Origin: Firmicutes bacterium ZOR0006
GTDB lineage: Bacteria > Bacillota_I > Bacilli_A > Culicoidibacterales > ZOR0006
DNA length: 46,789 nt
Assembly (NCBI GenBank): GCA_000798955.1
Contig: JTLC01000035.1
Span: 1-46,789, forward strand
Reading direction: 5' to 3'
This document shows, piece by piece, positions 24,592 through 32,364 of the stretch. Positions within the stretch are counted from its first letter, which is position 1, and each line of letters starts with the position of its first letter. Under the pieces are notes generated by a model. That model worked only from the letters and a program-made list of their open reading frames with translations, ran no database searches and was not told the DNA's origin. The position numbers and the translations under genes were made by a program.

Positions 24592-25218
24592 TTATTTTGA
24601 ATTTATTTGATCAGCTGTTTGATCAACAACAACCGTTTCTTTTGCTTGAATCGGATTTTCTTCTCGTGTTGGGGCACTGACTTCCGGCTCTAGCTCACTC
24701 TCTACAACTGTACTTTCTGCAAAGTTACTGTCCCCACTGTCAGTTTCAGGAGTTGGCACTGCTTCAGATGGCATTGCCGTATTTGTCCCCTCTGCTGTTG
24801 GCGATGGATTCGCAGTTGAACTATCGGCTGGTGCTTTCGTCATTGTTTTAAATTTTTCAAATAATTTATTCCCTTTTTCTTGAAGTTTTTCACCAACTTC
24901 ACGGAAATCAACATCATTTAAATGATTACTTGCTTGGCCTAGTTTTTCCGCAACAAAATCCTTCGCTTGATTGGCAGTCTGCGCTGCTTGTTCTTGTATT
25001 TTTGCCCCTTTATCTACCAATTGCTCATCTAATTGTGCTTGTAGCCCTTGAATTCTCGTTTCAAAATCGGCTGTTCGTTGTTCTAATTGTTGATCTAATT
25101 CACCAATTTTCGTATTTGCTGCGAGTAATTTTTGCTCTAGTTCAGTAATTTTCTGTTCTAATTCTACTGTGTACTGATTAATTTTTTGATCAACTTCTTT
25201 ATTATTCCAAAGTGCCAT
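24592..25218 (-). CDS. Coiled-coil protein with disordered acidic tail
   Basis: A 208-residue protein in two parts. Residues ~8-75 form a strong coiled coil (repeats such as ELEQKITELEQKLLAANTKI and LDQQLEQR), followed by an Ala/Gln-rich helix to ~130 (IQEQAAQTANQAKDFVAEKL). From ~130 to the end it is low-complexity Pro/Ser/Thr/Glu (PADSSTANPSPTAEGTNT), probably unstructured. No membrane helix or signal peptide is seen, so it is cytoplasmic. It looks like a scaffold or adaptor. The next gene upstream ends 24 bases earlier and is probably co-transcribed. Not a family I recognise. Confidence 0.7.
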   Translation of the reverse strand: MALWNNKEVDQKINQYTVELEQKITELEQKLLAANTKIGELDQQLEQRTADFETRIQGLQAQLDEQLVDKGAKIQEQAAQTANQAKDFVAEKLGQASNHLNDVDFREVGEKLQEKGNKLFEKFKTMTKAPADSSTANPSPTAEGTNTAMPSEAVPTPETDSGDSNFAESTVVESELEPEVSAPTREENPIQAKETVVVDQTADQINSK

Positions 25219-25241
25219 AAAAAATCCCTTCTTTCTTGTGT

Positions 25242-25751
25242 TTAAAACAGTGTTCCTCCCGCACGAATAATCTTAATCCGTTGTTCTTCCGGCGAAAGCT
25301 GACTGATTTTTTGCATTGCGATAAATTGTGTTGCTTTTAAATAATATAAACGATTTGCACAGAGTGCTAAAATAAATGCACCAAAAATACTGGTGATCAT
25401 CAAAATCAGAAACCATAATGCTGCTTGAGCGTACATTTTGCGATACACGAGCCAGAGTGGTCCGAGAAAAAATGCTGCCCAATTCCAACTGACTTTACCA
25501 CCACGCAAACAAAACTTAGGAAGATAATAATTTTGATTCTTTTGAATGTAGTTCGCATATTCACTTTCAAGAACTCCTGACCGTGTTGACTTCCCCTGTG
25601 GCTGTTGCGGCGGTGGTTGTTCGGATGTTGCTTGTTGTACCGGTGCTTCTGGCTCTGGTTGAATTTGCGGTTCAACACTTCCATACGGTGTACGTGGTTC
25701 AACTTTAGCATACGGTCGACCTTTTTCATCGAATTGTGGCTGTTGATTCAT
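25242..25751 (-). CDS. DUF2628-domain membrane protein with Pro/Gln-rich head
   Basis: A 169-residue protein. Residues 1-~65 are polar and Pro/Gln-rich (EPEAPVQQATSEQPPPQQPQ), probably disordered. From ~70 comes a DUF2628-like domain: NYYLPKFCLRGGKVSWNWAAFFLGPLWLVYRKMYAQAALWF, a signature hydrophobic block, then a second membrane segment and a short Gln/Glu-rich tail. The domain's function is unknown; members tend to sit in the membrane with soluble heads inside the cell. The ATG at 25751 (MNQQPQF) with AGGTGAGAG upstream is preferred to a GTG three codons earlier. It lies 15 bases after the YceG-like gene. Confidence 0.78.
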   Translation of the reverse strand: MNQQPQFDEKGRPYAKVEPRTPYGSVEPQIQPEPEAPVQQATSEQPPPQQPQGKSTRSGVLESEYANYIQKNQNYYLPKFCLRGGKVSWNWAAFFLGPLWLVYRKMYAQAALWFLILMITSIFGAFILALCANRLYYLKATQFIAMQKISQLSPEEQRIKIIRAGGTLF

Positions 25752-25766
25752 CTCTCTCACCTACTT

Positions 25767-27317
25767 TCATTTACGCCAAAACCATTTCCGCTGTTTAGTC
25801 ATACTCGCTTTTGGTTGCGGATATTCAAACCAGTGGTGTGGTAACTGGTGAATTTGAATAGCTTCTGGAGCCAAAAACCGATCCAAATCGCTCCGACTCG
25901 AAGGATTTAAGCTAATAATATCATATCCTAAGTGATGAAGAAAGCGTAAAACGATGGCATCTTCAGCACTTAACAATCCCGAAACTTGACTATGAATTGT
26001 AAGCACTTTTGGTACTTCTCTTGCATAGTCAAATTGCTCTAGTTGTTGAATAAACGGATCCGGCAAATCAATGAGTGTCCCTAAGATTTGTCCTTGTTGT
26101 TCCCGTTTTGATTCTGAGTTAATATGTAAGTTTATATCTTCTAATGTACTAATCATCGCTGCTGTAAGCTTTTTTTGTAACGCGATACTTAAACTTTGAT
26201 ATCGCCACCAAATCGCTTTCATCATATACTCCGGAACAAATTGACCATTTGCACTCTCGATTTCTGCCAAATAATATTCGTAATTCATCAGAATTGGTGA
26301 CATAAATGGAAACTGTTCAAGAATAATGGTATTGGGAAGTGCGCGAACTAACTGAATCAATTCACTTAGTTGTTCTGGCGTTTCAACACCATTGATTTTC
26401 GTCAATAAAACCGGTAGCGAAACAATCCCTTTTTCAACATGAAACCCGGGACGAAATGGTGCCTGTTGACCAAGATACAAAGCAACTTCAGCAAAAGTCG
26501 TCGTCAAATGTAGGCTTTTCGTTTGGTAGTTACGTAATTGCCATGGACGATATAACCCGCTAATCCCATCATCTAATAACTGCTCAAGCTTATTTGAAGC
26601 TTGTTGTGCAGTTGTTGCTACAACTGCTCGGCGTTTAGTTGGGAATGCAATAACTTCATGACAATTGGGAAACTTCTGCATGTGACTCCATTGATTACAG
26701 TCGGGGAAAAACTGATGGAGCCAGTCAGTTTGATCAGGTGCAAAAATCAAAACATCAAAATGAAGTTGCATCCACACTGCTAAAAATCCGGCTTGCGCAT
26801 ATGTCATTGGACCATACCAAATACATTTTGCTGTCGGGACTGTACGTGCAATGACAACGTTCAAATAGCGCTGGAGGTACGAAATTATTTCAATAATTTG
26901 GGGAATTGTCATCCCACTTGGACCGAGCAAGGTTTCAAAAACAGTGACATACGCTTGATAATAAAATTCATGGAACTGTGATTGAGCTGGTAGTGGTAAA
27001 ATATTTTGACCAAGCAAGTGAACAACAAATGGTTCTGCTGGCTTCCCAGTTTGTAACAATTGCTGAATGCTACTGACTTGCTCACTACTCAATATGTGAC
27101 TTTGAATATTAAACTGATGGAGCACAAACAAATCCACTTGCAAACTATAGTCATACAAGAGGTTAAAGTAGTGATCCTCATCTTCAAAGCAACCAAGCAT
27201 TCGGCCACTAAAATACCCTGGTGTTTCATTATTTAAAATTTCGGCTCGTGACGTACTATTCAAAGGGAATAATTCTTCAAAGCGGGCTAAATCAATTTGC
27301 CAATCAGGGATTTGCAT
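25767..27317 (-). CDS. YceG-family protein ('biosynthetic module' component)
   Basis: A 516-residue soluble protein with the two signature segments of the bacterial YceG family (distinct from the MltG/YceG lytic transglycosylase). Segment one is IWYGPMTYAQAGFLAVWMQLHFDVLIFAPD around residue 170, and segment two is PKVLTIHSQVSGLLSAEDAIVLRFLHHLGYDIISLNP near 455. In other Firmicutes yceG lies with yceH (TelA-like) and TerD-family genes, in operons proposed to make or use a small metabolite in metal or membrane stress; the reaction is not established. Here neither TerD nor TelA is adjacent. The ATG at 27317 has AAGGAG 9 bases away and overlaps the end of the cyclase gene by 14 bases. Confidence 0.75.
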   Translation of the reverse strand: MQIPDWQIDLARFEELFPLNSTSRAEILNNETPGYFSGRMLGCFEDEDHYFNLLYDYSLQVDLFVLHQFNIQSHILSSEQVSSIQQLLQTGKPAEPFVVHLLGQNILPLPAQSQFHEFYYQAYVTVFETLLGPSGMTIPQIIEIISYLQRYLNVVIARTVPTAKCIWYGPMTYAQAGFLAVWMQLHFDVLIFAPDQTDWLHQFFPDCNQWSHMQKFPNCHEVIAFPTKRRAVVATTAQQASNKLEQLLDDGISGLYRPWQLRNYQTKSLHLTTTFAEVALYLGQQAPFRPGFHVEKGIVSLPVLLTKINGVETPEQLSELIQLVRALPNTIILEQFPFMSPILMNYEYYLAEIESANGQFVPEYMMKAIWWRYQSLSIALQKKLTAAMISTLEDINLHINSESKREQQGQILGTLIDLPDPFIQQLEQFDYAREVPKVLTIHSQVSGLLSAEDAIVLRFLHHLGYDIISLNPSSRSDLDRFLAPEAIQIHQLPHHWFEYPQPKASMTKQRKWFWRK

Positions 27318-27963
27318 GCTCACACTCTCCTTTCTCTTCTATTTCTACGACAGCAACCGCACGGACTGGACTACCATCACTTGCAATTGGTAAAGGATAC
27401 GCTTGAATTTCACACCACATTGGGAGCTTATCTAGCTGGCACAAATTTTCAATTAAGAGAATTTCAGCACCTAATAGTACTTCATGGTTCGCAAATTGCG
27501 TTGCTGTCAATGCATCAAAAGATGGTGCGTCAATACCAATCAGGTGTAATGATTGGGTCGCAAGCCAACGAGTCAGTGCCACTGGCAATACCGGATACTC
27601 TTGATAATATTGTGATTGTCCATAATATTGTGACCATCCTGTGGTAATGAGCAGAATTTCTGCCTGTTGTATCGCCGCTTCGTGCTGCGCAATCCACTCA
27701 TTCATTGGTGTTATTGGGAATGGTGCAACATACGCCTTCCCTTGAAAATATTCCAGGGGAAAAGCCGTTATCAGTTTACCGTCAGCAAACATATGTGCTG
27801 GTACATCAACATGCGTTCCTAGATGTGAATGAATCATATATGTTGTCAATGCATAGCCATCATTGGCAACTGTCGCTTCTCGATTACTGCCAAACTCGGG
27901 ATCACCGGGATAATTACTGATGTGGCTCCAAGGTTGTGTTAAATCAATTATTTTTCGTTTCAT
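27304..27963 (-). CDS. Metal-dependent cyclase/kynurenine-formamidase-like hydrolase
   Basis: A 219-residue enzyme of the cyclase family (Pfam 'Cyclase', which includes bacterial kynurenine formamidase KynB). The metal motif HxGTHxDxPxH is perfect: HLGTHVDVPAH at residues 47-57. A later metal or catalytic region is GIDAPSFDALT. Members hydrolyse N-formyl or cyclic amide and ester substrates with zinc or manganese in the cytoplasm. No tryptophan catabolism genes are nearby, so the substrate is probably something else. GGGGGTG is 8 bases before the ATG at 27963. It overlaps the reductase gene upstream by 20 bases, and its own end overlaps the YceG gene, a strong sign of one operon. Confidence 0.85.
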   Translation of the reverse strand: MKRKIIDLTQPWSHISNYPGDPEFGSNREATVANDGYALTTYMIHSHLGTHVDVPAHMFADGKLITAFPLEYFQGKAYVAPFPITPMNEWIAQHEAAIQQAEILLITTGWSQYYGQSQYYQEYPVLPVALTRWLATQSLHLIGIDAPSFDALTATQFANHEVLLGAEILLIENLCQLDKLPMWCEIQAYPLPIASDGSPVRAVAVVEIEEKGECEHANP

Positions 27964-28792
27964 CTTCACTACACCCCCATTTTAATGGCCATGATGTAAA
28001 GCCTTGTTGTTCCAAGGCTAGCGGTGCTGCACACAATTGCACATTTTCACGAGTATTATCAGCTTGCAAATAGCTTTCAATTTGCTCAGCAGTGAGACCA
28101 AGTGATTGGAATACTTGAGCAAAGACACGACCCAATTGCAGTGGTGTCGTTTGTGCAACATTATAAATTCCAGGGGCCAAAGCTTGTTCACACGCTGCCT
28201 GCACAACGGCACATGTCAAACGAACATCACATGGATACTGCCATGCTTGCGGATGATACGCGAGCCTTTGTTCTTGGAGTTTCGTATTTGCTACGAGCCG
28301 ATAGATACCGTGTGGTTGTTGCTTATCTGCGAGTGCTTGCCAACCAAGACGTAAAATAATAGCATTGGGTATCAAAGCCTGTACTTTTTTTTCGGCTATA
28401 AGTTTTAATTCACCATAATATGTTTGTGGCCGTGGGAGTGTTGCTTCCGTCTTTATTTCAGCTGTGAATTTATCATAGACTTGATCAGAACTGATAAAAA
28501 TAAAACGACTCCCCTGTTCTTTTGCCGCCTGTGCTAGCGTTTCACTCAAAACGACATGGCTTTGATAGGCAGCCTCACGTTCAATGTCACATTGGCGGAC
28601 ATCAGCCATTGCTGCCGCATGAATAATAATGTCCGGTTGATATTTTTGGAGCTGTGCTTGTACAATCGACAATTGTGTTAAATCTCCATGTGTCCGGTTT
28701 AAACCAATAATTTCCCAAGTTTGTGGGAGACGTTGTTTCAATTGCTTGCCTAAAAAACCACGATCTCCAGTTAAAATAATTTTCATTGTCAT
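27944..28792 (-). CDS. RmlD-like NAD(P)-dependent sugar reductase (extended SDR)
   Basis: A 282-residue short-chain dehydrogenase of the RmlD substrate-binding type. The Rossmann fold starts with ILTGDRGFLG (6-15), and AAAMADVRQCDIE is the usual early helix. Catalytic residues are in SSDQVYD (101-107) and in the YxxxK pair Tyr126/Lys130 of TYYGELK. Family members reduce dTDP-4-keto-rhamnose, or act as epimerase/MAT2B-like proteins. Sugar-nucleotide genes rmlABC are absent nearby, so the substrate is uncertain. The ATG at 28792 has AAAGG 5 bases upstream; an in-frame ATG two codons later is also possible. The last bases overlap the cyclase gene. Confidence 0.82.
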   Translation of the reverse strand: MTMKIILTGDRGFLGKQLKQRLPQTWEIIGLNRTHGDLTQLSIVQAQLQKYQPDIIIHAAAMADVRQCDIEREAAYQSHVVLSETLAQAAKEQGSRFIFISSDQVYDKFTAEIKTEATLPRPQTYYGELKLIAEKKVQALIPNAIILRLGWQALADKQQPHGIYRLVANTKLQEQRLAYHPQAWQYPCDVRLTCAVVQAACEQALAPGIYNVAQTTPLQLGRVFAQVFQSLGLTAEQIESYLQADNTRENVQLCAAPLALEQQGFTSWPLKWGCSEDETKNN

Positions 28793-28812
28793 CGTTACCT
28801 TTCTCGACACAC

Positions 28813-29049
28813 TTACTGTTCAGTTGCTTCCGTGTATAATAATTGTGCAATCCCGTACATGACTGCTGCTATCGCCAGCCAGATGCCTAAGCTCACGATT
28901 GCATCGGCAATTGGAAAAACGACTTCTGGATAGAGTCCTTTAATTTGAATCGTATATTCAAACCCTTGACGAATTGCGATAATTATTCCAATACCACCGC
29001 TAGCAAGTGTTAAAAAAAGAAATAACATACGTAGCCCTTTTTTCATCAT
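28813..29049 (-). CDS. Small two-helix membrane protein
   Basis: A 78-residue hydrophobic protein with two clear membrane segments (about residues 8-26 and 45-70) joined by a short polar loop, and a Glu-rich end (TEATEQ). No family recognised. AAGGTGG lies before an ATGATG double start. It is the first gene of the leftward run into the RmlD-like gene, which starts 20 bases after its stop, so it may be co-transcribed. It could anchor a complex at the membrane, but nothing in the sequence shows that. Confidence 0.65.
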   Translation of the reverse strand: MMKKGLRMLFLFLTLASGGIGIIIAIRQGFEYTIQIKGLYPEVVFPIADAIVSLGIWLAIAAVMYGIAQLLYTEATEQ

Positions 29050-29185
29050 TATCCCACCTTTTATAACTTCTATTATACCTGATTTTTATGGATGTTAAAA
29101 GTCTCCTTCCTGAACACACTTGTTTTTCTGACGAAAATGTGGCATGATATGAAAGAAAATTTTATGGAAGAAAGGTGGCATCATC

Positions 29186-29560
29186 ATGACTTGCCTTGGT
29201 AATTTTATTTGGTGGTTTTTAGGTGGTTTTTTCGGCGCCATCACTTGGTGGTTCTTTGGTATTCTCTGGAGCATCACAATCATTGGTCTCCCAATCGGAA
29301 AACAATGTTTTAAAATGGCACGCCTCCAATTCGCACCATTCGGTAAAGAAGTTGTTACCGTTGATGATTCAAAAAGTAGTTTCTTTTTAAATATTTTATG
29401 GCTGATTTTTGGTGGTCTTGAACTTGCCCTTGTGAATCTTATCAGTGCTGTGTTACTGACAATTTCAATTATTGGTATTCCTTTTGCAATTCAATCATTA
29501 AAACTCGCGAAACTTTCACTCATGCCTTTTGGGAAAGATATCGTGGCAAAAATCGACTAA
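29186..29560 (+). CDS. YccF-domain membrane protein
   Basis: A 124-residue inner-membrane protein of the YccF (DUF307) family. Two copies of the domain are visible: NFIWWFLGGFFGAITWWFFGILWSITIIGLPIGKQCFKMARLQFAPFG and NILWLIFGGLELALVNLISAVLLTISIIGIPFAIQSLKLAKLSLMPFG. Each is a pair of hydrophobic segments ending in P-F-G. The function is unknown. AAAGGTGG lies 9 bases before the ATG. Divergent from the small membrane protein gene on its left, with a shared terminator on its right. Confidence 0.88.
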   Translation: MTCLGNFIWWFLGGFFGAITWWFFGILWSITIIGLPIGKQCFKMARLQFAPFGKEVVTVDDSKSSFFLNILWLIFGGLELALVNLISAVLLTISIIGIPFAIQSLKLAKLSLMPFGKDIVAKID

Positions 29561-29568
29561 TTCAAAAC

Positions 29569-29606
29569 AAAAACGCGTGAACGTATTAGTGTTCATGCGT
29601 TTTTTT
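29569..29606. terminator. Bidirectional terminator
   Basis: AAACGCGTGAAC (29571-29582) pairs with GTTCATGCGTTT (29591-29602), with one G-T pair and an 8-base loop, then a T-run; A-run on the other side. Confidence 0.85.
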
Positions 29607-29617
29607 GTTCATCTATT

Positions 29618-29866
29618 TTAGAAAAAAACTACAATGAATGCGAGTCCAATTGAAAACCCGCCCGCAAACGAAGTCGCAACTCCACATTTTTTGTACTGTT
29701 TCAGCATGAACGTATATGCATAATAAATTGTTTGCATACCGAGTGACAGTAATGTAAAAGCTAACAGCATATTTCCCAATTTTGGAAAAAGCAGGGCACT
29801 ACCTCCCGTCAAAATTGTGACCATTGCTACTACTAGTACACTGAGTGCTACCTGTTTTTGTGTCAT
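29618..29866 (-). CDS. Small three-helix membrane protein
   Basis: An 82-residue hydrophobic protein with three predicted membrane segments (about 6-25, 30-52 and 60-82); the second runs into YKKCGVATSFAGGF. Looks like a DUF3953-type small membrane protein, but this is only a resemblance (GNMLLAFTLLSLGMQTI). The ATG at 29866 has AAGGG 9 bases upstream; an ATG three codons earlier at 29875 touches the ribosome binding site and is unlikely. No partner gene. Confidence 0.6.
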   Translation of the reverse strand: MTQKQVALSVLVVAMVTILTGGSALLFPKLGNMLLAFTLLSLGMQTIYYAYTFMLKQYKKCGVATSFAGGFSIGLAFIVVFF

Positions 29867-30006
29867 TGTCGTCATCCCTTTCAATTTACGAAGCAACTTG
29901 TGCTCTTCTTGGGACTCAACTAAACGCCCCTTGGTTGTTTTCTTATTTTAAATTTTAACGATTTCGACATCTAATTACAATTTAAAATTTCCTAAGGATT
30001 TTCCTT

Positions 30007-30576
30007 TTATTCATCAGTTGCTGTCTGTGCCTCGTTCGCTAGTTCTTGAATAAACTGCTGTGCAAGCGTCCGCGAAACATTGCTTAAATGAGCCAACATC
30101 ACAATTTGTGTCAATTTTTCTTCGTATCGCGTTTGTGCTGGTGCATATTCACTCACCTGTTTTGCCTGTTCTTGAAGATATGTTGCAAACTCTTGATGTT
30201 GCCAAGTTGTGACTGTCGTCATTTGATCATATAAAGTAAAAAAATCGGTCTCATCTTCTGATGCTATTTGGACTTTTTCGTTCAGTGGTGCTAATAATGT
30301 TTTGATTTCTGTCAATGAAATGGTTCCCTTCAATTGAAAAATCAAATTTAAAAACATAATTTGCGTTTTATTATATTTTTTATTTTTGACAGGTGGAAAT
30401 AACTTTCCTTTCGCATAATTATTAATCATCGTTTTTGTGAGTCCCTTATCATCCGGTGCTTGCTGTTGATAGCAACTCGCAAATAATTGAATTACTTGAT
30501 CCATATACAAATCTAAGTCAGGGATGTCTTGACTTGTCAGTTGTTCTAACTCTGGCATTATTTCTTTTTCGTTCAT
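30007..30576 (-). CDS. DUF1836-family protein, putative HTH regulator
   Basis: A 189-residue soluble protein of the DUF1836 family. Diagnostic runs are DIPDLDLYMDQVIQLFAS and the HTH-like stretch DDKGLTKTMINNYAKGKLFPP followed by NKKYNKTQIMFLNLIFQLKGTISLTEIKTLL. This resembles a MerR-like DNA-reading helix with a Y-K-G linker, so a transcriptional role is likely but unproven. The ATG at 30576 has AAGGAG about 10 bases upstream; longer frames begin in the promoter region. Divergent from the hemolysin III gene, with 150 bases between, so it may control that gene. Confidence 0.8.
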   Translation of the reverse strand: MNEKEIMPELEQLTSQDIPDLDLYMDQVIQLFASCYQQQAPDDKGLTKTMINNYAKGKLFPPVKNKKYNKTQIMFLNLIFQLKGTISLTEIKTLLAPLNEKVQIASEDETDFFTLYDQMTTVTTWQHQEFATYLQEQAKQVSEYAPAQTRYEEKLTQIVMLAHLSNVSRTLAQQFIQELANEAQTATDE

Positions 30577-30644
30577 CTGGCTAACGCTCCTTTTCTTGCA
30601 TGTGCAAAAGCTTTCTGTTGTTATTATACGAAAAAAAAATCCGC

Positions 30645-30673
30645 TTGACAATATAATAACTGTGTTTTAGAAT
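30645..30673 (+). promoter_or_regulatory. Promoter of the hemolysin III gene
   Basis: Perfect TTGACA (30645-30650), 17-base spacer, TAGAAT (30668-30673). The strongest promoter match in the window; leader about 47 bases. Confidence 0.75.
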
Positions 30674-30726
30674 TTAAATATATCAACAAGTAGTTTTCAA
30701 AACTATATGAGAGAGGTGTTTATATT

Positions 30727-31377
30727 ATGACTAACATTTTACGCGAACCTGTTAATAGCTTAACACATTTAGGCGGAGCTGCTTTTGGACTCTTTGCCCT
30801 GATTTTAATGCTCAGCAAACAACTCCTTGCCCAATCATTTGGATTGGCAACTATTGCTGTTCTTGTTTTTGGCTTCAGCATGATTTTACTCTATGGGACA
30901 TCTGGAATTTATCACGCCGTTTTCGGTGATTCAGCAGTCATCCAAAAATGGCGGCGACTTGATCATTCAATGATATTCGTTTTAATTGCTGGCTCATATG
31001 CACCTTTTTGTTTAATTACATTAAATAATCCTGCTGGTTGGGGCCTTTTTGCAACAGTTACAAGTTTAGCTGTTGTTGGTATTATTTTTAAACTCGTCTG
31101 GTTTGATGCGCCACGTTGGCTCTCAACAGCTATTTATATTGTTATGGGCTGGTCAGTGATTTTCCTAGTCTCACCATTGATGCAAGCACTCTCTGCTCTC
31201 CCACTGTTCATCTTAGTCCTTGGAGGCATCTTTTATACAATTGGGGGTGTGATTTATGCCACCAAACCAAAATTCATGACAATTCCAGGATTAGGCTTTC
31301 ACGAAATTTTCCACATTTTCACGCTTCTTGGAAGTATTTGTCACTTTATCTGTGTGTACTTCTTTGTCCTCGGATAA
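30727..31377 (+). CDS. trhA: Hemolysin III / TrhA family (PAQR-like) membrane protein
   Basis: A 216-residue seven-helix membrane protein of the hemolysin III/PAQR superfamily. Motifs run in order: REPVNSLTHLGGA, LYGTSGIYHAVF, RRLDHSMIFVLIAGSYAPF, and HEIFHIFTLLGSICHF. The conserved Ser, His and Asp residues form the metal-ligand triad of this superfamily (Ser/His/Asp pattern as in adiponectin receptors). Bacterial TrhA has been linked to membrane energetics and phospholipid balance rather than to haemolysis. GAGAGGTG precedes the ATG. Single-gene unit with promoter and terminator. Confidence 0.93.
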   Translation: MTNILREPVNSLTHLGGAAFGLFALILMLSKQLLAQSFGLATIAVLVFGFSMILLYGTSGIYHAVFGDSAVIQKWRRLDHSMIFVLIAGSYAPFCLITLNNPAGWGLFATVTSLAVVGIIFKLVWFDAPRWLSTAIYIVMGWSVIFLVSPLMQALSALPLFILVLGGIFYTIGGVIYATKPKFMTIPGLGFHEIFHIFTLLGSICHFICVYFFVLG

Positions 31378-31390
31378 AAGATTCCTCTTC

Positions 31391-31414
31391 AAGACGCCTT
31401 AGGCGTCTTTTTTT
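31391..31414 (+). terminator. Terminator after trhA
   Basis: AAGACGCC (31391-31398), loop TTA, GGCGTCTT (31402-31409), T-run to 31414. Hairpin with a very tight loop. Confidence 0.92.
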
Positions 31415-31435
31415 CTGTTCATTTCCTCATTTTTT

Positions 31436-31444
31436 TGATATAAT
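31436..31444 (+). promoter_or_regulatory. Extended -10 promoter of mntP
   Basis: TGATATAAT: perfect -10 hexamer (31439-31444) with TGn extension, 34 bases before the start codon. The space is too short for a yybP-ykoY manganese riboswitch, which I looked for. Confidence 0.5.
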
Positions 31445-31478
31445 TGTAAAATCATTTGTAGATTTGAGGAGAAGAAAA

Positions 31479-32096
31479 ATGACGCAATTAATTATCAGTG
31501 TTCTGTTTTTATCAGTTGCTTTAGCAATGGATGCTTTTGCCGTATCAATTTCAATGGGAATGGGTGGAACTGCCTATCATCGCAAAGATCGCTACGCAAT
31601 TGCGATTACTTTCGGACTCTTTCAAGCGATTATGTTTGGTCTTGGGTTCTTAGCTGTTGGCTTCTTTTCACAAGAGATGACACAGTTCAATCAATTTTTG
31701 GCTGTGATTTTACTTAGTGTCCTAGGGGTGAAAATGATTCGTGATGGCTTTGAAGAGCAACTCAACGATTGTGAGCACGACAGTTGTCAGTACGAAACTT
31801 GTAACGAAGATGTGTGTCGTCGAACTGGAAAAAAACGCCGCTTGTCTTTAAAGATGCTCGTTGTCTTTGGGATTGCCACGAGTATTGATGCTTTTGCCGC
31901 CGGATTATCATTTGGGTTAATTTACTCACAAGCAGAAACGGGCGTCTTCGCGATGATTGCGATTGGGATTATTACTTTTGTACTCTCACTCGGTGGGGCC
32001 TTCTTTGGCAAGAAACTCGAAACGATGATTGGCAATCGTGCGAATATCATTGGGGGAATCATCTTAATTATCCTCGGACTACAATCACTCTTTTAG
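31479..32096 (+). CDS. mntP: Manganese efflux pump MntP with a four-cysteine loop
   Basis: Six-helix membrane exporter protecting against manganese excess. The paired motifs ALAMDAFAVSISMGMG (Asp18) and TSIDAFAAGLSFGL (Asp137) are the MntP repeat signatures that carry the metal. It has 205 residues, about 15-20 more than most. The surplus is a loop between helices 3 and 4 (about 92-122): C98-x4-C103-x4-C108-x4-C113, rich in Asp, Glu and His, ending with KKRR. The regular spacing suggests a metal- or disulphide-forming element not typical of the family. GAGGAGAAG lies before the ATG. Own promoter and terminator. Confidence 0.92.
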   Translation: MTQLIISVLFLSVALAMDAFAVSISMGMGGTAYHRKDRYAIAITFGLFQAIMFGLGFLAVGFFSQEMTQFNQFLAVILLSVLGVKMIRDGFEEQLNDCEHDSCQYETCNEDVCRRTGKKRRLSLKMLVVFGIATSIDAFAAGLSFGLIYSQAETGVFAMIAIGIITFVLSLGGAFFGKKLETMIGNRANIIGGIILIILGLQSLF

Positions 32097-32103
32097 AAAT
32101 AAG

Positions 32104-32150
32104 AAAAACACCATTATTGTACCAAAGCTGTACAGTAGTGGTGTTTTTTT
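32104..32150 (+). terminator. Terminator after mntP
   Basis: AAAAACACCATTATTGTA (32104-32121) pairs with TACAGTAGTGGTGTTTTT (32131-32148) with two G-T pairs and a 9-base loop; T-run beyond. Confidence 0.88.
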
Positions 32151-32242
32151 GTTCAGAATGTTCTTAAGTTGGAAAAAATTACATTGATTTTTTTACTGAA
32201 TGAAACCACGCTTTCCAATTTTTTTTTAAAATGTTGATTCAA

Positions 32243-32258
32243 ATTTGTCTAGACAAAT
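32243..32258. promoter_or_regulatory. Perfect 16-bp palindrome, candidate operator
   Basis: ATTTGTCTAGACAAAT reads the same on both strands. It lies 45 bases upstream of the -35 box of the small SSB-like gene pair and in no gene. The form fits a dimeric repressor or activator site; the binding protein is unknown. Confidence 0.45.
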
Positions 32259-32302
32259 GACTGATCTTGGAATTTCAGAGTAAAGATTTTTGACAAATAA
32301 GT

Positions 32303-32331
32303 TTGATTGCTTTTTCAAAAAAATGTATAGT
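32303..32331 (+). promoter_or_regulatory. Promoter of the small SSB-like gene pair
   Basis: TTGATT (32303-32308), 17-base spacer, TATAGT (32326-32331), 33 bases before the start codon. A TTGACA at 32290-32295 has no -10 box at usable distance. Confidence 0.5.
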
Positions 32332-32364
32332 GATATGGAATTTTAAGAATAAGGAGGTCCTATT

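Noticed and set aside
29950-29990. 9-bp AT-only inverted repeat after the DUF1836 gene
   Set aside because: AAATTTTAA/TTAAAATTT with a ~23-base loop in AT-rich DNA is likely to occur by chance; no T-run fits.
30577-30651. Upstream extension of the DUF1836 gene by 25 codons
   Set aside because: No ribosome binding site, extension rich in Phe/Cys and lying in the divergent promoter region.
31378-31478. Possible yybP-ykoY manganese riboswitch before mntP
   Set aside because: After the trhA terminator only ~60 bases remain, too few, and the conserved helices are not seen.
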